From contig JAFGMO010000083.1 of assembly GCA_016927475.1 (NCBI GenBank), forward strand, positions 20,642-84,641: a stretch of 64,000 nt of DNA, read 5' to 3'. A model generated the notes under the pieces. It was not told the origin of the DNA, searched no databases, and saw only the letters and a program-made list of their open reading frames with translations. This document shows positions 50,800 to 60,385 of this stretch, one piece after another; the stretch's first letter is position 1; each line of letters starts with the position of its first letter. The stretch is from Candidatus Aminicenantota bacterium. GTDB lineage: Bacteria; Acidobacteriota; Aminicenantia; Aminicenantales; Aminicenantaceae. A program made the translations under genes and the position numbers.

Positions 50800-53121
50800 A
50801 TGAAAATAAGATATTTTCCGATAGGATGTTTGGTTGTGATATTTTTCTTGAACCTGTTTCTGACCATACCGGTCTCGGCTGAAAAAAACGGTTTTCCCGA
50901 TAAAACAGGAACTCTCATGGGAACGGTGCTGGACATCGAGGTGAAAAAGCCGCTGGACGGCGCGAAAGTGAATGTTCTGGACACAACCTTTTTTTCCCTG
51001 ACGGATAAAGAAGGCCATTTTTCCATCGAAAAAATGCCGGTGGGAAGCTATATTCTCGAAGTCTCCAAAGCCGGCTATATCGAGGTTTATAAGACGGATG
51101 TTATTGTTAAGTCAAGGCGGATTACTTTCATCCGGATTGAGCTTTCTCCAGGAAGCGGCCTGTATAAGGAAATCACGGTTTCGTCGGGCTATTTTTCCAG
51201 CCCTGAAGAGCAATCCGTCAGTGAAGTCGGCTTTTCCAATGAGGAAATCCGCAGGGCGGCCGGGGCGGGCGGTGATGTCAGCCGGATCATCAGCGGACTG
51301 CCCAGCATCGCCCAGAGTAATGATATGGTCAACGGGCTGGTTGTCAGGGGCGGCAGTCCTTGCGAGAATTCATTCTACATTGACAACATCGAGGTTCCCA
51401 ACATCAATCATTACCCGCAAATGGCTTCATCGACGGGTGCCATCGGACTGCTAAATGTGGATTTCATTAGGGACGTCCGTTTCTACGCCGGGGGATTTTC
51501 ACCGGTTTACGGGGACAGTCTGTCTTCCGTTATGGACATCTCTTTTCGGGAGGGAAACAGCAAAGAATTCGATTTTCAGTTCGACTTGAGCATGATGGGT
51601 TTGGGGATCATCGCCGAAGGTCCCTTGGGACGGAACAATGGCTCGTTTTTGTTTTCCGCCCGAAGGAGTTATATCGACCTTCTCATCCGGTTCATGGGCT
51701 CTGGAGTTCCCGTTACCTGGAGTGATTTCCAGGTTAAGGTGGTTTGTTCTCCTTCCCGTAACAGCCGGCTGACGATTCTTGGATTGGGCGGAATCGATGA
51801 CAGCGGAAGCCAAAAGGAGGACGCGGTAAAGGATGGAGAATCCCACTACGGCGGTTTGGACACGACCGAATATACCGTTGGGATGAATTGGTTTCAGATG
51901 TGGGGTGACAGGGGATACTCCAATACCTCTCTGTCGCGGTCATACAGCAAAGCTCTGGGGGATGCTTTCGATACGCTTACCGGTGAACAGGCATGGGAAA
52001 ATAGCGGCAGAGAATCCGTTTATTGCCTACGAAACGTCAACCATTTTAATCTTTCAAAAAGCCAAAGGCTTCAGTTCGGCGGGGAGGCAAAATTCCTTTC
52101 CGGTGATTACGAATCGTTCCAAGGGGGGTATATCGATCCATGGGGAGTCGAAAATCCTTCAATGGTAAGCGAGGGAAAAATTACTTCTGCCAAATACGGG
52201 CTCTATGCCAACCATTCCTGGAATCTTTTTTCAGGATGGACACTCAACTCCGGATTTCGGGCGGATTATTTCGAATTCAACAAGAGTTTGACCCTTTCCC
52301 CCCGCTTTTCTCTGTCTGTTCGGTTGGACCGGGATACCGTACTGACGGGATCGGCAGGATTATTTTCTCAATCCCTTCCGATGGTGCTGCTTTACCAAAA
52401 AAATGTGTTCAAAGACTTGCAGAATCCTACGGCTGTCCATATCGTTTTGGGACTCAGCCGGATGTTGAGCCAAAACACCCGGCTGACCATCGAAGTTTAT
52501 GACAAGGAATATTCCCGTCTTCCTATGAATCCCGATTCGCCCCTTATTTTTATTTTTGATGAATTGGTTGATAGAGGATACGTTACGGACAATGATACCC
52601 TTGCCAGTACGGGAAAAGCCCGTGCTTACGGGATTGAATTCCTCCTTCAGAAACGTTTGGCCGACAAGCTTTACGGCCTGGTCAGCGCTTCCTGTTTCCG
52701 GACATGTTACCGCGACGGCAACGGAGTCTGGCGCGACAGGAAGGCGAACAACCGTTTTCTGTTAACCATTGAAGGAGGTTATAAGTTCAACCGGAACTGG
52801 GAATGCGGGCTCAAGTGGCATTTTGCCGGTGGAGCGCCTTATACTCCTTTTGACCTGAATCTTTCCCGGGACCTTAATAGTGGAATCCTGGATACCGACA
52901 GAATCAACAGCGAACGGCTTCGGGATTATCACAGCCTGAACATCCGTCTGGACCGAAGGTTCTATTTCCAGCATTCCAATCTGACAATCTATATCAGTGT
53001 CTGGAATTTATACAACCGGTCTAATGTTGCTTCATCCAGGTGGAACACCATCAAAAATGAACCCGGTTTTGTTCCCCAGTGGAACGTTCTGCCATGTTTG
53101 GGAGTGGAGTATGAGTTCTAA
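50800..53121 (+). CDS. TonB-dependent receptor with carboxypeptidase-regulatory-like domain (paralogue of 26958)
   Basis: 773 residues from ATG 50800 (GGAGG 6 bases before). A signal peptide, a CarboxypepD_reg-type domain (about 35-120: G-T-V-L-D ... K-P-L-D-G-A), a plug (R-R-A-A-G-A-G-G-D-V-S-R, then R-G-G-S-P-C-E-N-S-F-Y-I-D-N) and a barrel ending G-V-E-Y-E-F. It is related along its length to the receptor at 26958. Expression is probably controlled by the divergent TetR protein. A hairpin begins inside its stop codon. Confidence 0.9.
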   Translation: MKIRYFPIGCLVVIFFLNLFLTIPVSAEKNGFPDKTGTLMGTVLDIEVKKPLDGAKVNVLDTTFFSLTDKEGHFSIEKMPVGSYILEVSKAGYIEVYKTDVIVKSRRITFIRIELSPGSGLYKEITVSSGYFSSPEEQSVSEVGFSNEEIRRAAGAGGDVSRIISGLPSIAQSNDMVNGLVVRGGSPCENSFYIDNIEVPNINHYPQMASSTGAIGLLNVDFIRDVRFYAGGFSPVYGDSLSSVMDISFREGNSKEFDFQFDLSMMGLGIIAEGPLGRNNGSFLFSARRSYIDLLIRFMGSGVPVTWSDFQVKVVCSPSRNSRLTILGLGGIDDSGSQKEDAVKDGESHYGGLDTTEYTVGMNWFQMWGDRGYSNTSLSRSYSKALGDAFDTLTGEQAWENSGRESVYCLRNVNHFNLSKSQRLQFGGEAKFLSGDYESFQGGYIDPWGVENPSMVSEGKITSAKYGLYANHSWNLFSGWTLNSGFRADYFEFNKSLTLSPRFSLSVRLDRDTVLTGSAGLFSQSLPMVLLYQKNVFKDLQNPTAVHIVLGLSRMLSQNTRLTIEVYDKEYSRLPMNPDSPLIFIFDELVDRGYVTDNDTLASTGKARAYGIEFLLQKRLADKLYGLVSASCFRTCYRDGNGVWRDRKANNRFLLTIEGGYKFNRNWECGLKWHFAGGAPYTPFDLNLSRDLNSGILDTDRINSERLRDYHSLNIRLDRRFYFQHSNLTIYISVWNLYNRSNVASSRWNTIKNEPGFVPQWNVLPCLGVEYEF

Positions 53122-53142
53122 ACCGGGGACGTTCCCCGGTTT
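53120..53142 (+). terminator. strong hairpin after the TonB receptor
   Basis: AAACCGGGGA (53120-53129) and TCCCCGGTTT (53133-53142) form a perfect 10-base stem with a 3-base loop, starting at the last base of the stop codon. The thyX promoter follows within 4 bases and no T-run is present. Confidence 0.6.
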
Positions 53143-53145
53143 AGG

Positions 53146-53174
53146 TTGACATTTCCGGCCGCTCTTCTTATGTT
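53146..53174 (+). promoter_or_regulatory. promoter of thyX with almost no leader
   Basis: A perfect TTGACA (53146-53151), 17 bases, TATGTT (53169-53174). The ATG at 53185 is 11 bases past the -10, so only a few leader bases are expected. The AGGGG before the ATG would fall mostly outside the mRNA. Confidence 0.65.
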
Positions 53175-53184
53175 AGGGGCGATC

Positions 53185-54666
53185 ATGAAAATTATCCTGG
53201 CCGGGTACAACGTCGACAGCGATGTTATCGACGCTTTAAAAGAGGTCTCACCTGAACGAAGGGACGTCACTCCCGAAACGCTTTCCGCATCCTATGCCCG
53301 CATCTCCCGTGACCCGCGCCCTGTCGATGAACTGCGAAAAGCTGCCAGAGAAGAGGTGGATAAAGCCCGGCGGTCCAACCAAACCATCATCTTTAAGATG
53401 GGGCACCATTCCGTAGCCGAACATGCCGTTTTTAATTTTGATCTCATCGGCGTCAGCCGATTGGCCATCGAGGAGATCGAGAGGTTCCGCCTGGCATCTT
53501 ACACGGAAAAATCACAGCGGTACATCACTCTTCATGGTGATTTTCTCGTACCCCAAGAAGTCCGGAAGGCGGGACAAGAAGACATCTTCACCGGCATGGT
53601 CCACCAGCAGAATGACCTCTACCGGAGGCTCTATGACAAACTCCGGCCTTGGTTTTTTGAGCGGTATTCAGAGCTTGCCCTGGATAAAAAAAGGCATGCA
53701 GTCCTGGACGGCTGGGCCAAGGAAGACGCCCGGTATGCGGTATGTTTGGCTACGCTGGGGCAGTTGGGCATGACCGTCAATGCCCGGACCCTCGAGCTTA
53801 TGATTCGAAGGTTTTCTTCCCGGAAGTGGGCCGAACTCCAGGAATTCAACCGCCGCATCTATGAGCTGGCCCACGGCATCGCCCCGTCCATAATTCTTTT
53901 CACCGAGCCCGGTAAGTTCGATGCCGAAACTTACCCTTCTTTAGGAAACCAGGTCCGCTCCATGGAATGGAAGGAAACTTACCCGCAGGAGCCGGTCCGC
54001 CTTGTTGCCTGGACAGCCGACGCGGACGACCGGCTGGCGGCCGCCCTGCTTCATACAGTGTCCCATGAACCGTATGAAGCATGCTTTAAGAAAGCCCGTA
54101 AGATGCCGGCCGGGCAAAAGGAATCCTTTATCAGGAAAGCCTTTGAGAGCATGGAGTTTTACGATACCGTTCTTCGGGAATTCGAATTTGTCGATTTGAC
54201 CTTTGAAGTTATCGTGTCCGCCACCTGTTTCGCCCAGCTCAAGCGCCACCGAATGGCCACCCTCACCTGGCAGCCTTATGACACGAACCTGGGAGTGACC
54301 GTGCCGTTGTCCGTGGAAGAAACGGGAATGAAGGACGATTTTCTCCGGATTATGGAAAAGACCGAAGATGTCTACCGGGTTCTTAAGAAAAAAATAGAAT
54401 TCGGAGCCGATTACATCCTGACTAATGCCCACCGCCGGAGGGTTTTATTCAAAATCAACGCCCGCGAGCTTTACCATTTCGCCCGGTTGCGGGAGGATTC
54501 TACGGCCCAGTGGGATATCCGGCACATGGCCCGGGAAATAGGCCGGCTCGCCCGTAAAGTGATGCCATTAACCTGCCTTCTTCTCGGCAGCAAAGAAGAT
54601 TATCCACGGTTGTACAAGCAGGTTTTCGGGAAAGAACCCCATTTAAAACCACCGCCATATGTTTAA
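53185..54666 (+). CDS. thyX: tandem ThyX-type (FAD-dependent) thymidylate synthase-like protein
   Basis: 493 residues, about twice the length of ordinary ThyX (roughly 220-250). The first half has H-H-S-V-A-E-H and the ThyX motif RxRxxSxxExSxRY at 100-113, with Phe101 where the consensus has His. The second half has Q-L-K-R-H-R-M-A-T-L-T-W-Q-P-Y near residue 350, keeping R-H-R but not the E-x-S-x-R-Y end. Late in it comes N-A-R-E-L-Y-H-F-A-R-L-R and A-Q-W-D-I-R, which is a ThyX C-terminal signature. So each half keeps only some of the active-site residues. ThyX makes dTMP from dUMP using FADH2 and methylene-tetrahydrofolate. No ThyA is seen. The second half may instead be structural. Confidence 0.85.
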   Translation: MKIILAGYNVDSDVIDALKEVSPERRDVTPETLSASYARISRDPRPVDELRKAAREEVDKARRSNQTIIFKMGHHSVAEHAVFNFDLIGVSRLAIEEIERFRLASYTEKSQRYITLHGDFLVPQEVRKAGQEDIFTGMVHQQNDLYRRLYDKLRPWFFERYSELALDKKRHAVLDGWAKEDARYAVCLATLGQLGMTVNARTLELMIRRFSSRKWAELQEFNRRIYELAHGIAPSIILFTEPGKFDAETYPSLGNQVRSMEWKETYPQEPVRLVAWTADADDRLAAALLHTVSHEPYEACFKKARKMPAGQKESFIRKAFESMEFYDTVLREFEFVDLTFEVIVSATCFAQLKRHRMATLTWQPYDTNLGVTVPLSVEETGMKDDFLRIMEKTEDVYRVLKKKIEFGADYILTNAHRRRVLFKINARELYHFARLREDSTAQWDIRHMAREIGRLARKVMPLTCLLLGSKEDYPRLYKQVFGKEPHLKPPPYV

Positions 54667-54708
54667 CCTTAAGTTTTTATGTTGCGGCATTATCATTACG
54701 AGTGTGGC

Positions 54709-54736
54709 TTGACTTTTCAGCACCCCCGAGTAAACT
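54709..54736 (+). promoter_or_regulatory. promoter of tyrS
   Basis: TTGACT (54709-54714), 16 bases, TAAACT (54731-54736). The leader of about 33 bases contains AGGAGA before ATG 54776. Confidence 0.5.
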
Positions 54737-54775
54737 TATGCCTTGCAGCGCCGGATTCACGGCAGGAGAAAGATC

Positions 54776-56005
54776 ATGAGTTTACATGTTTTTGACGTCC
54801 TTCAAGAACGCGGTTTTATCGCCCAGGTTACAGATGAGAAAGATGTCCGGCGGCTTTTGGATGAGGAAAAGATAACGTTCTACGTTGGTTTTGACAGCAC
54901 CGCCACCAGCCTTCATGCGGGAAGCCTGGTGCCGATCATGGCCATGATGCATCTTCAGAGGGCCGGAAACCGGCCGATCGCCATCGTCGGCGGAGGAACG
55001 ACTATGGTCGGTGACCCCAGCGGAAGGGACGAGATGCGCCAGCTTCTGACTGAGGAAGCCATACGGGCCAATGGTAAAGCCATTCATGCCCAGCTCAACC
55101 GCTATCTCCATTTCGATGAGGAGAAAGCCTTAGCCTTGGATAATGCCGACTGGCTTCTTCCCCTGGGTTACGTCCAGTTTCTTAGGGAAATCGGCGTCCA
55201 CTTCAGTGTCAACCGTATGCTTGCCGCCGAAGCCTACAAACAGAGGCTGGAGAAAGGATTGTCCTTTATCGAATTCAACTACCAGCTCCTTCAGGCATAT
55301 GATTATCTTTTTCTTTATAAAGAATACGGCTGCAAACTGCAGATGGGCGGTGACGACCAGTGGGGAAATATCCTGGCCGGCGTCGACCTCATTCGCCGGG
55401 TAAGCGGGGCCAAAGTGAAAGCCATGACGTTTCCCCTGCTGACAACGGCTTCGGGAGCCAAGATGGGAAAATCGGCTACCGGTGCCGTTTGGCTGGACGG
55501 TGAGAGGTTAAGCCCATACGATTTTTTTCAGTACTGGATCAACTGTGACGACAGGGATGTTCCCCGTTTCCTCAAAATGTTTACCTTTCTCCCTAAAAAC
55601 GAAATCGATCGGCTGGCCGCTCTTCAAGGAAGCAAAATCCGGGAGGCCAAGCGGATTTTGGCTTTTGAGGCGACCAAGGTCACTCACGGCGAGAGCGCGG
55701 CCCAAAAAGCGATGGAAACTGCGGAAGCGGCTTTCGGAGACGGCGGAACTTTGGAAGCCATGCCCGTAACGCAGATTCCGGCCAAGCGTCTGGCTTCAGG
55801 GGTCAGCCCCCTCGACTTGTTTACGGAAGTCGGACTGACCTCTTCGAGAGGAGAGGCCAAGCGTTTGGTCAAGCAGGGCGGCATGTATGTCAATGATAAG
55901 AGAGTCGAAAGCATCGAAGCCCGCCTGGATGAAAAGGATTTAGCGGAAAACGGGATCCTGCTCCGTGCCGGAAAGAAAAAATACCACCGCATTGTCGTCA
56001 CATGA
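54776..56005 (+). CDS. tyrS: tyrosyl-tRNA synthetase
   Basis: 409 residues from ATG 54776. The class I motifs are H-A-G-S (in L-H-A-G-S-L-V-P, the HIGH equivalent) and K-M-G-K-S (the KMSKS equivalent). A G-D-D-Q-W-G-N-I loop and a C-terminal S4-type RNA-binding domain (L-V-K-Q-G-G-M-Y-V-N, about 350-400) are also visible. The start has AGGAGA in front; the frame stays open 11 codons further but without a ribosome site. trmL follows 13 bases after its stop. Confidence 0.95.
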   Translation: MSLHVFDVLQERGFIAQVTDEKDVRRLLDEEKITFYVGFDSTATSLHAGSLVPIMAMMHLQRAGNRPIAIVGGGTTMVGDPSGRDEMRQLLTEEAIRANGKAIHAQLNRYLHFDEEKALALDNADWLLPLGYVQFLREIGVHFSVNRMLAAEAYKQRLEKGLSFIEFNYQLLQAYDYLFLYKEYGCKLQMGGDDQWGNILAGVDLIRRVSGAKVKAMTFPLLTTASGAKMGKSATGAVWLDGERLSPYDFFQYWINCDDRDVPRFLKMFTFLPKNEIDRLAALQGSKIREAKRILAFEATKVTHGESAAQKAMETAEAAFGDGGTLEAMPVTQIPAKRLASGVSPLDLFTEVGLTSSRGEAKRLVKQGGMYVNDKRVESIEARLDEKDLAENGILLRAGKKKYHRIVVT

Positions 56006-56018
56006 AACTCAATCGCCT

Positions 56019-56504
56019 ATGCTGAAACTTAACGTCGTCCTTTTTGAGCCCGAGATCCCCCAAAACACGGGCAATATTGCCCGGACCTGTGCCGCTGTTG
56101 GGGCGAAACTTCATCTTATCAGGCCCCTCGGTTTTTCCCTGGAAGATAAGTATCTCAAAAGAGCCGGAATGGATTATTGGAAAAAAGTGGATGTTTTCTG
56201 TTACAAAAACGCCGCATCTTTTTTCAAGGCTCATGCAGGCGACAAGTGTGTTTTTATCACCAAAAAAGCGGGAAAAACGTATGAATCCATCCATGTTGAC
56301 GACAATCCTTTTCTTGTTTTTGGTAAAGAGACGGCCGGTGTGCCTGAAGACATCCTGGAAAAGTTCCGGGACCGCTGCTTTCGGATTCCGATGCGCCGAG
56401 GGATCCGCTCCCTGAATCTTGCCACGGCAGTGGCCGTGGTCATTTATGATGTTTTGAGAAAAAAGGGATTTCCCGGCTTGATGCCGGTAGGAAAAACAGG
56501 CTAA
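56019..56504 (+). CDS. trmL: tRNA (cytidine/uridine-34-2'-O)-methyltransferase (TrmL)
   Basis: A 161-residue minimal SPOUT methyltransferase. It begins N-V-V-L-F-E-P-E-I-P-Q-N-T-G-N-I-A-R-T, the TrmL signature, and has L-V-F-G-K-E-T-A-G-V-P (motif 2) and the knot region I-P-M-R-R-G-I-R-S-L-N-L-A-T-A (motif 3). It methylates the wobble-base ribose of some leucine tRNAs in characterised bacteria. It is probably co-transcribed with tyrS. Its last 4 bases overlap the end of the convergent purN gene. Confidence 0.93.
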   Translation: MLKLNVVLFEPEIPQNTGNIARTCAAVGAKLHLIRPLGFSLEDKYLKRAGMDYWKKVDVFCYKNAASFFKAHAGDKCVFITKKAGKTYESIHVDDNPFLVFGKETAGVPEDILEKFRDRCFRIPMRRGIRSLNLATAVAVVIYDVLRKKGFPGLMPVGKTG

Positions 56505-57133
56505 CGGATAAATACCCGGCGTCCACGTACCTCGAGACGGCCTTCGAAATACAGCCTCACGGCTTCCGGATAAATTTTATGTTCTTCTTTGAGGATACGG
56601 TCACTCAGAGTTTCGTCCGTATCGTCCTGAAGGACGGGGACAACGGCCTGAAGCACGATGGGACCCATATCCACATCTGCGGTAACAAAATGAACCGTTG
56701 CTCCTGAAAATCTTACGCCCCAATCGATGGCTTTCTGCTGGACATGAAGCCCGGGGAAGGAGGGAAGAAGAGCAGGGTGAATATTCAAGATCTTATACTT
56801 GAAGGCTTCACAAAAACCGGGGGTCAGGATTTTCATGTATCCCGCCAGGCAGATGAGATCGATATTCCTTTTTTTGATTTCATCGACGAGTACCTGGTCG
56901 TATTCCTCGTTTGAAGAAAAATCCTTGGGTTTTAGGTTAAATGTGTTTAATTCTCGCTGGCCGGCTATTTCCAGGCCGGGGGCGTTTTTTTTGTTGCTGA
57001 AAACGAGAGCGATCTCGGCATTGATTTTTCCGGCAGCGACGGCATCGTGTATGGCCATGAAGTTGGACCCCCTTCCCGAGATAAAAACGGCAATTTTTCC
57101 CTTTTTTTTCGGACTGATAAATACTTCATTCAT
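56501..57133 (-). CDS. purN: phosphoribosylglycinamide formyltransferase
   Basis: 210 residues. Transfers formyl from 10-formyl-tetrahydrofolate to GAR in purine synthesis. The N-terminal I-S-G-R-G-S-N-F phosphate-binding loop, I-L-N-I-H-P-A-L-L-P-S-F-P-G (with the catalytic His) and the G-A-T-V-H-F-V segment are all present. It ends the reverse purine cluster but is separated from purL by a barrel gene. There are 25 bases between it and that gene. Confidence 0.94.
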   Translation of the reverse strand: MNEVFISPKKKGKIAVFISGRGSNFMAIHDAVAAGKINAEIALVFSNKKNAPGLEIAGQRELNTFNLKPKDFSSNEEYDQVLVDEIKKRNIDLICLAGYMKILTPGFCEAFKYKILNIHPALLPSFPGLHVQQKAIDWGVRFSGATVHFVTADVDMGPIVLQAVVPVLQDDTDETLSDRILKEEHKIYPEAVRLYFEGRLEVRGRRVFIR

Positions 57134-57158
57134 AGATGAACTCCAAATCCCTTCTTAA

Positions 57159-58052
57159 TTAAAAACGGACCGCGACGCCCACCCTGACCGCCATACCGGA
57201 AAAGTCGATCACGGCTTCTTCCGCATTCCGAATATCGTCACCGGACGGCAGTTCCGTTCGTACCTGGATTTTTGCCTGCCAGAGATCCAACTCATCGTTG
57301 TACTCTTCAAAAAAATAAAGACGGCCCGTTTCTTCGTCTTTGTTTTCTTCTTCAAATCCTTTAATCTTGGCCCATCGTCCGCCTGCCTCAATGAAAAAAC
57401 CCAGGTTGCTCTGGAGATTGAAGAGGATTCCTAATCCTCCCTGAAAGATGAGACTCCGGCCTGTCGCACTGTTGTAGTCATCATAGCTGAAGTTTTGAAG
57501 ATCGGTTCTCTTGTAGCCTTCGCGTGACACGTATTTCGACCAGGCATATCCTGTGCCGGCCTTGATATAAACATCAAACAATTTTCCGGGAAAAAAGTGA
57601 AAGTATCCGGAGAGCGTCAAAGGAACTGCGGTGACAACCGTCGGTTTGACGTAAATAAAAGTCCCCACAATTTTTTCGATGTAAAATTCGGTTTTTTCCT
57701 GGGCTTTATCTCCATAGATATAGCCGATGCCGAAACCAATGGAAAAGCGGGGATGGAAGGTAGCGATGATTTCTCCTTCAAAATCCGTTCCTCGATGTAT
57801 GGGATCCATTTTTCCTGAAAGATAATTCCATTGAGCATGTGCTTCGGCATCCTTGATTTGATATTCTTGCCAGCTTTCAAAAACGGAATTGACCATCGTC
57901 AGTGAAAAAAGGTTGATGCCTCCGGATACCTTGAACTTGACCTCGAAGGCTTGGGCTCTGGTAAATGATACGGCCAATAACAGAACGGCAAGAATCGAAA
58001 CAATGTGATTTTTGCTGATGTTTCCCGCCGCCCTAATTTTGTTGTTTATCAT
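57159..58052 (-). CDS. secreted beta-barrel protein inside the pur cluster
   Basis: 297 residues with a signal peptide (cut near A-Q-A-F) and an alternating-strand body that ends V-R-V-G-V-A-V-R-F. The opening S-G-G-I-N-L-F-S, the D-F-S-G-M-A-V-R-V ending and the size make it a distant relative of the barrels at 24208 and in the caspase protein. It lies between purL (60-base gap) and purN, where an envelope protein is out of place. Possibly it is just co-transcribed. Confidence 0.7.
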   Translation of the reverse strand: MINNKIRAAGNISKNHIVSILAVLLLAVSFTRAQAFEVKFKVSGGINLFSLTMVNSVFESWQEYQIKDAEAHAQWNYLSGKMDPIHRGTDFEGEIIATFHPRFSIGFGIGYIYGDKAQEKTEFYIEKIVGTFIYVKPTVVTAVPLTLSGYFHFFPGKLFDVYIKAGTGYAWSKYVSREGYKRTDLQNFSYDDYNSATGRSLIFQGGLGILFNLQSNLGFFIEAGGRWAKIKGFEEENKDEETGRLYFFEEYNDELDLWQAKIQVRTELPSGDDIRNAEEAVIDFSGMAVRVGVAVRF

Positions 58053-58112
58053 TGCAAATATCCTGTTCCGTTGCCGGATCTGTCAAGTTTTTATTCTTAT
58101 TGTTTTTTCGAT

Positions 58113-60317
58113 TCATGGAGCCATAATCTTGGGTAAGGCTGTTTTCCAAGCTGAAAATGCTTGTCCTGCATCAAGATCGATCACGGTTTTTCCATTATGT
58201 TTAAAAAGAATGCGTTTCCCGCCGGTTTTTCCGATAACCCGGCATGGAATGTCTCTTTCTTTGGCCAGGGCAATAATTTTTTGAACCTCTTTTTTCCCGG
58301 CAGAAATAACGACCCGGGATTGGCTTTCTCCAAATAACAGCGTATCCGGGCGCATGTTTTCTTCCAGTGTTACAGAAAAACCCGGCCGGTTTTTTCCGGA
58401 AAAACAACATTCCGCCAGGCAAACAGCCAGCCCCCCCTCGGAGACGTCATGAGCGGATCGAATCCAGCTGAGAGAGATGATTTCAAGCAGAAACTTTTGA
58501 AGCTTTTTTTCCTTTTCCAAGTCTATTTGAGGAGGCGGGCCGAATTCCAAGCCGTGCATGAGCTTCAGGTACAGGGAAGCGCCTGCTTCGTCCCGGTTTG
58601 TACCGAGGAGAATGATATCGTCTCCTTCTCTTTTAAATCCCGTATCCACGGCCTTGTTGATATCGTCGATTTTTCCCACAACACCAAGAACGGGAGTGGG
58701 GTAGATGGATTTTCCTTCGCTTTCATTGTAAAAACTGACGTTTCCGCCTGTAACCGGAATGTCGAAAACACGGCAAGCTTCGCTTATTCCTTCGACGACC
58801 TCCTGGAACCGCCACATGGTTTCCGGTTTCTCCGGATTTCCGAAGTTGAGGCAGTTGGTGACGCCCATGGGGAGAGCTCCGACGCAGGCCAGGTTCCGGC
58901 AGGCTTCAGCCACAGCGGCTTTTCCGCCGGTGCGTGGATCAAGCTGGGCATAAAGACCGTTTCCATCCAGTGTCAGAGCGAGGGCTATCTTGGTATCTTT
59001 TAGACGCAGCAGGGCGGCATCCATCCCGGGCAGAAAGGCGGTGTTGATCTGGACCATATGGTCATACTGCCGGAATATCCATTCTTTATCCGCAAGAGAA
59101 GGGGAGGATAAAAGGCGTAATAGAGATGCACTTAGGTCGCCGGGAATATCGGGTAGAAGGTCGGTGGGAAACATGGAAAGGGAAGCCGGACGGCAAATTT
59201 CCCGCTGGTAAACGGGACAGAGATTGACTACCGCTTCGACGGGGATATCGACCACGATTTTTCCTTTGAAGCTGACTTTAAGCCTGCTTCCCTCAGTCAC
59301 ACGGCCGATGATGACGGCATCCAGATCCCATTTGGCGAAGATTTTCTGTACATCGTCTACCTTGTCCCGGCCGGTGATGATCAACATCCTCTCCTGGGAT
59401 TCCGAGAGCATGATTTCATAGGGGGTCATACCTGTTTCCCGCTGGGGAACCTTATCGAGGTTAATCTCGATCCCGGTTCCCGACTTGGAGGCCATCTCGG
59501 TCGTCGAGCAGGTCAATCCGGCTGCACCCATATCTTGTATGCCGATAATAAGATTCTTGGAAGTGGCTTCGAGGCAGGCTTCCATGAGGAGTTTTTCCCG
59601 GAAGGGATCGCCGACCTGTACGTTGGGTCTTTTTGCCTCGGAATCTTTCCCGAATTCCGCCGAAGCCATGGTCGCGCCGTGAATACCGTCACGGCCGGTT
59701 TTAGCTCCCACGTAAAGGACAGGATTGCCGATGCCCTCAGCTTTGGCATAGAAAATTTTGTCCTTTTCGACCAGACCCAGGGCGAAAACATTAACCAGCG
59801 GATTCTTGGAATAACACTCATGGAAGCATGTTTCTCCTCCGACGGTCGGAATGCCCATGGAGTTTCCGTATCCGGAGATTCCCGAGACAACACCGGACAT
59901 GATGGACTTATTTTGTGCCTTGTCCAGAGGGCCGAAACGAAGGGAATCAAGAAGGGCGATGGGCCGGGCTCCCATGGTGAAAATGTCTCTCAGGATACCG
60001 CCCACTCCCGTGGCTGCGCCCTGATAGGGTTCGATATAAGAGGGATGGTTATGGGATTCGATTTTAAAAACAGCGGCCAAACCGTCCCCGATGTCGATAA
60101 TACCCGCGTTTTCTCCGGGGCCCTGGATGACGTTTTTTCCGCTGACAGGCAGCTTTTGGAGGTGGACCTTGGAGCTTTTATAGCTGCAGTGTTCCGACCA
60201 CATCAAAGAGAAAATTCCCAGTTCCGTCAAGTTCGGCTCCCTGCCGATTAGTTCGACAATGCGGTCATATTCTTCATGCGTCAGGTTGTGATCGTCCAGT
60301 AACTTTTTATCAATCAT
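58113..60317 (-). CDS. purL: phosphoribosylformylglycinamidine synthase, large subunit
   Basis: 734 residues, the short PurL that works with separate PurQ and PurS. Uses ATP to turn FGAR into FGAM with ammonia from PurQ. Visible landmarks are M-W-S-E-H-C-S-Y-K near the start, [26 protein letters not shown] and a second half with F-G-N-P-E-K-P. It follows purQ by 68 bases. Confidence 0.96.
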   Translation of the reverse strand: MIDKKLLDDHNLTHEEYDRIVELIGREPNLTELGIFSLMWSEHCSYKSSKVHLQKLPVSGKNVIQGPGENAGIIDIGDGLAAVFKIESHNHPSYIEPYQGAATGVGGILRDIFTMGARPIALLDSLRFGPLDKAQNKSIMSGVVSGISGYGNSMGIPTVGGETCFHECYSKNPLVNVFALGLVEKDKIFYAKAEGIGNPVLYVGAKTGRDGIHGATMASAEFGKDSEAKRPNVQVGDPFREKLLMEACLEATSKNLIIGIQDMGAAGLTCSTTEMASKSGTGIEINLDKVPQRETGMTPYEIMLSESQERMLIITGRDKVDDVQKIFAKWDLDAVIIGRVTEGSRLKVSFKGKIVVDIPVEAVVNLCPVYQREICRPASLSMFPTDLLPDIPGDLSASLLRLLSSPSLADKEWIFRQYDHMVQINTAFLPGMDAALLRLKDTKIALALTLDGNGLYAQLDPRTGGKAAVAEACRNLACVGALPMGVTNCLNFGNPEKPETMWRFQEVVEGISEACRVFDIPVTGGNVSFYNESEGKSIYPTPVLGVVGKIDDINKAVDTGFKREGDDIILLGTNRDEAGASLYLKLMHGLEFGPPPQIDLEKEKKLQKFLLEIISLSWIRSAHDVSEGGLAVCLAECCFSGKNRPGFSVTLEENMRPDTLLFGESQSRVVISAGKKEVQKIIALAKERDIPCRVIGKTGGKRILFKHNGKTVIDLDAGQAFSAWKTALPKIMAP

Positions 60318-60385
60318 GCTGCCGTCCTTTTTCGTCCGGACCGGATAGTGGTCGGGTTTTCGTCGATCGGGCCGGTATGAGTCCT

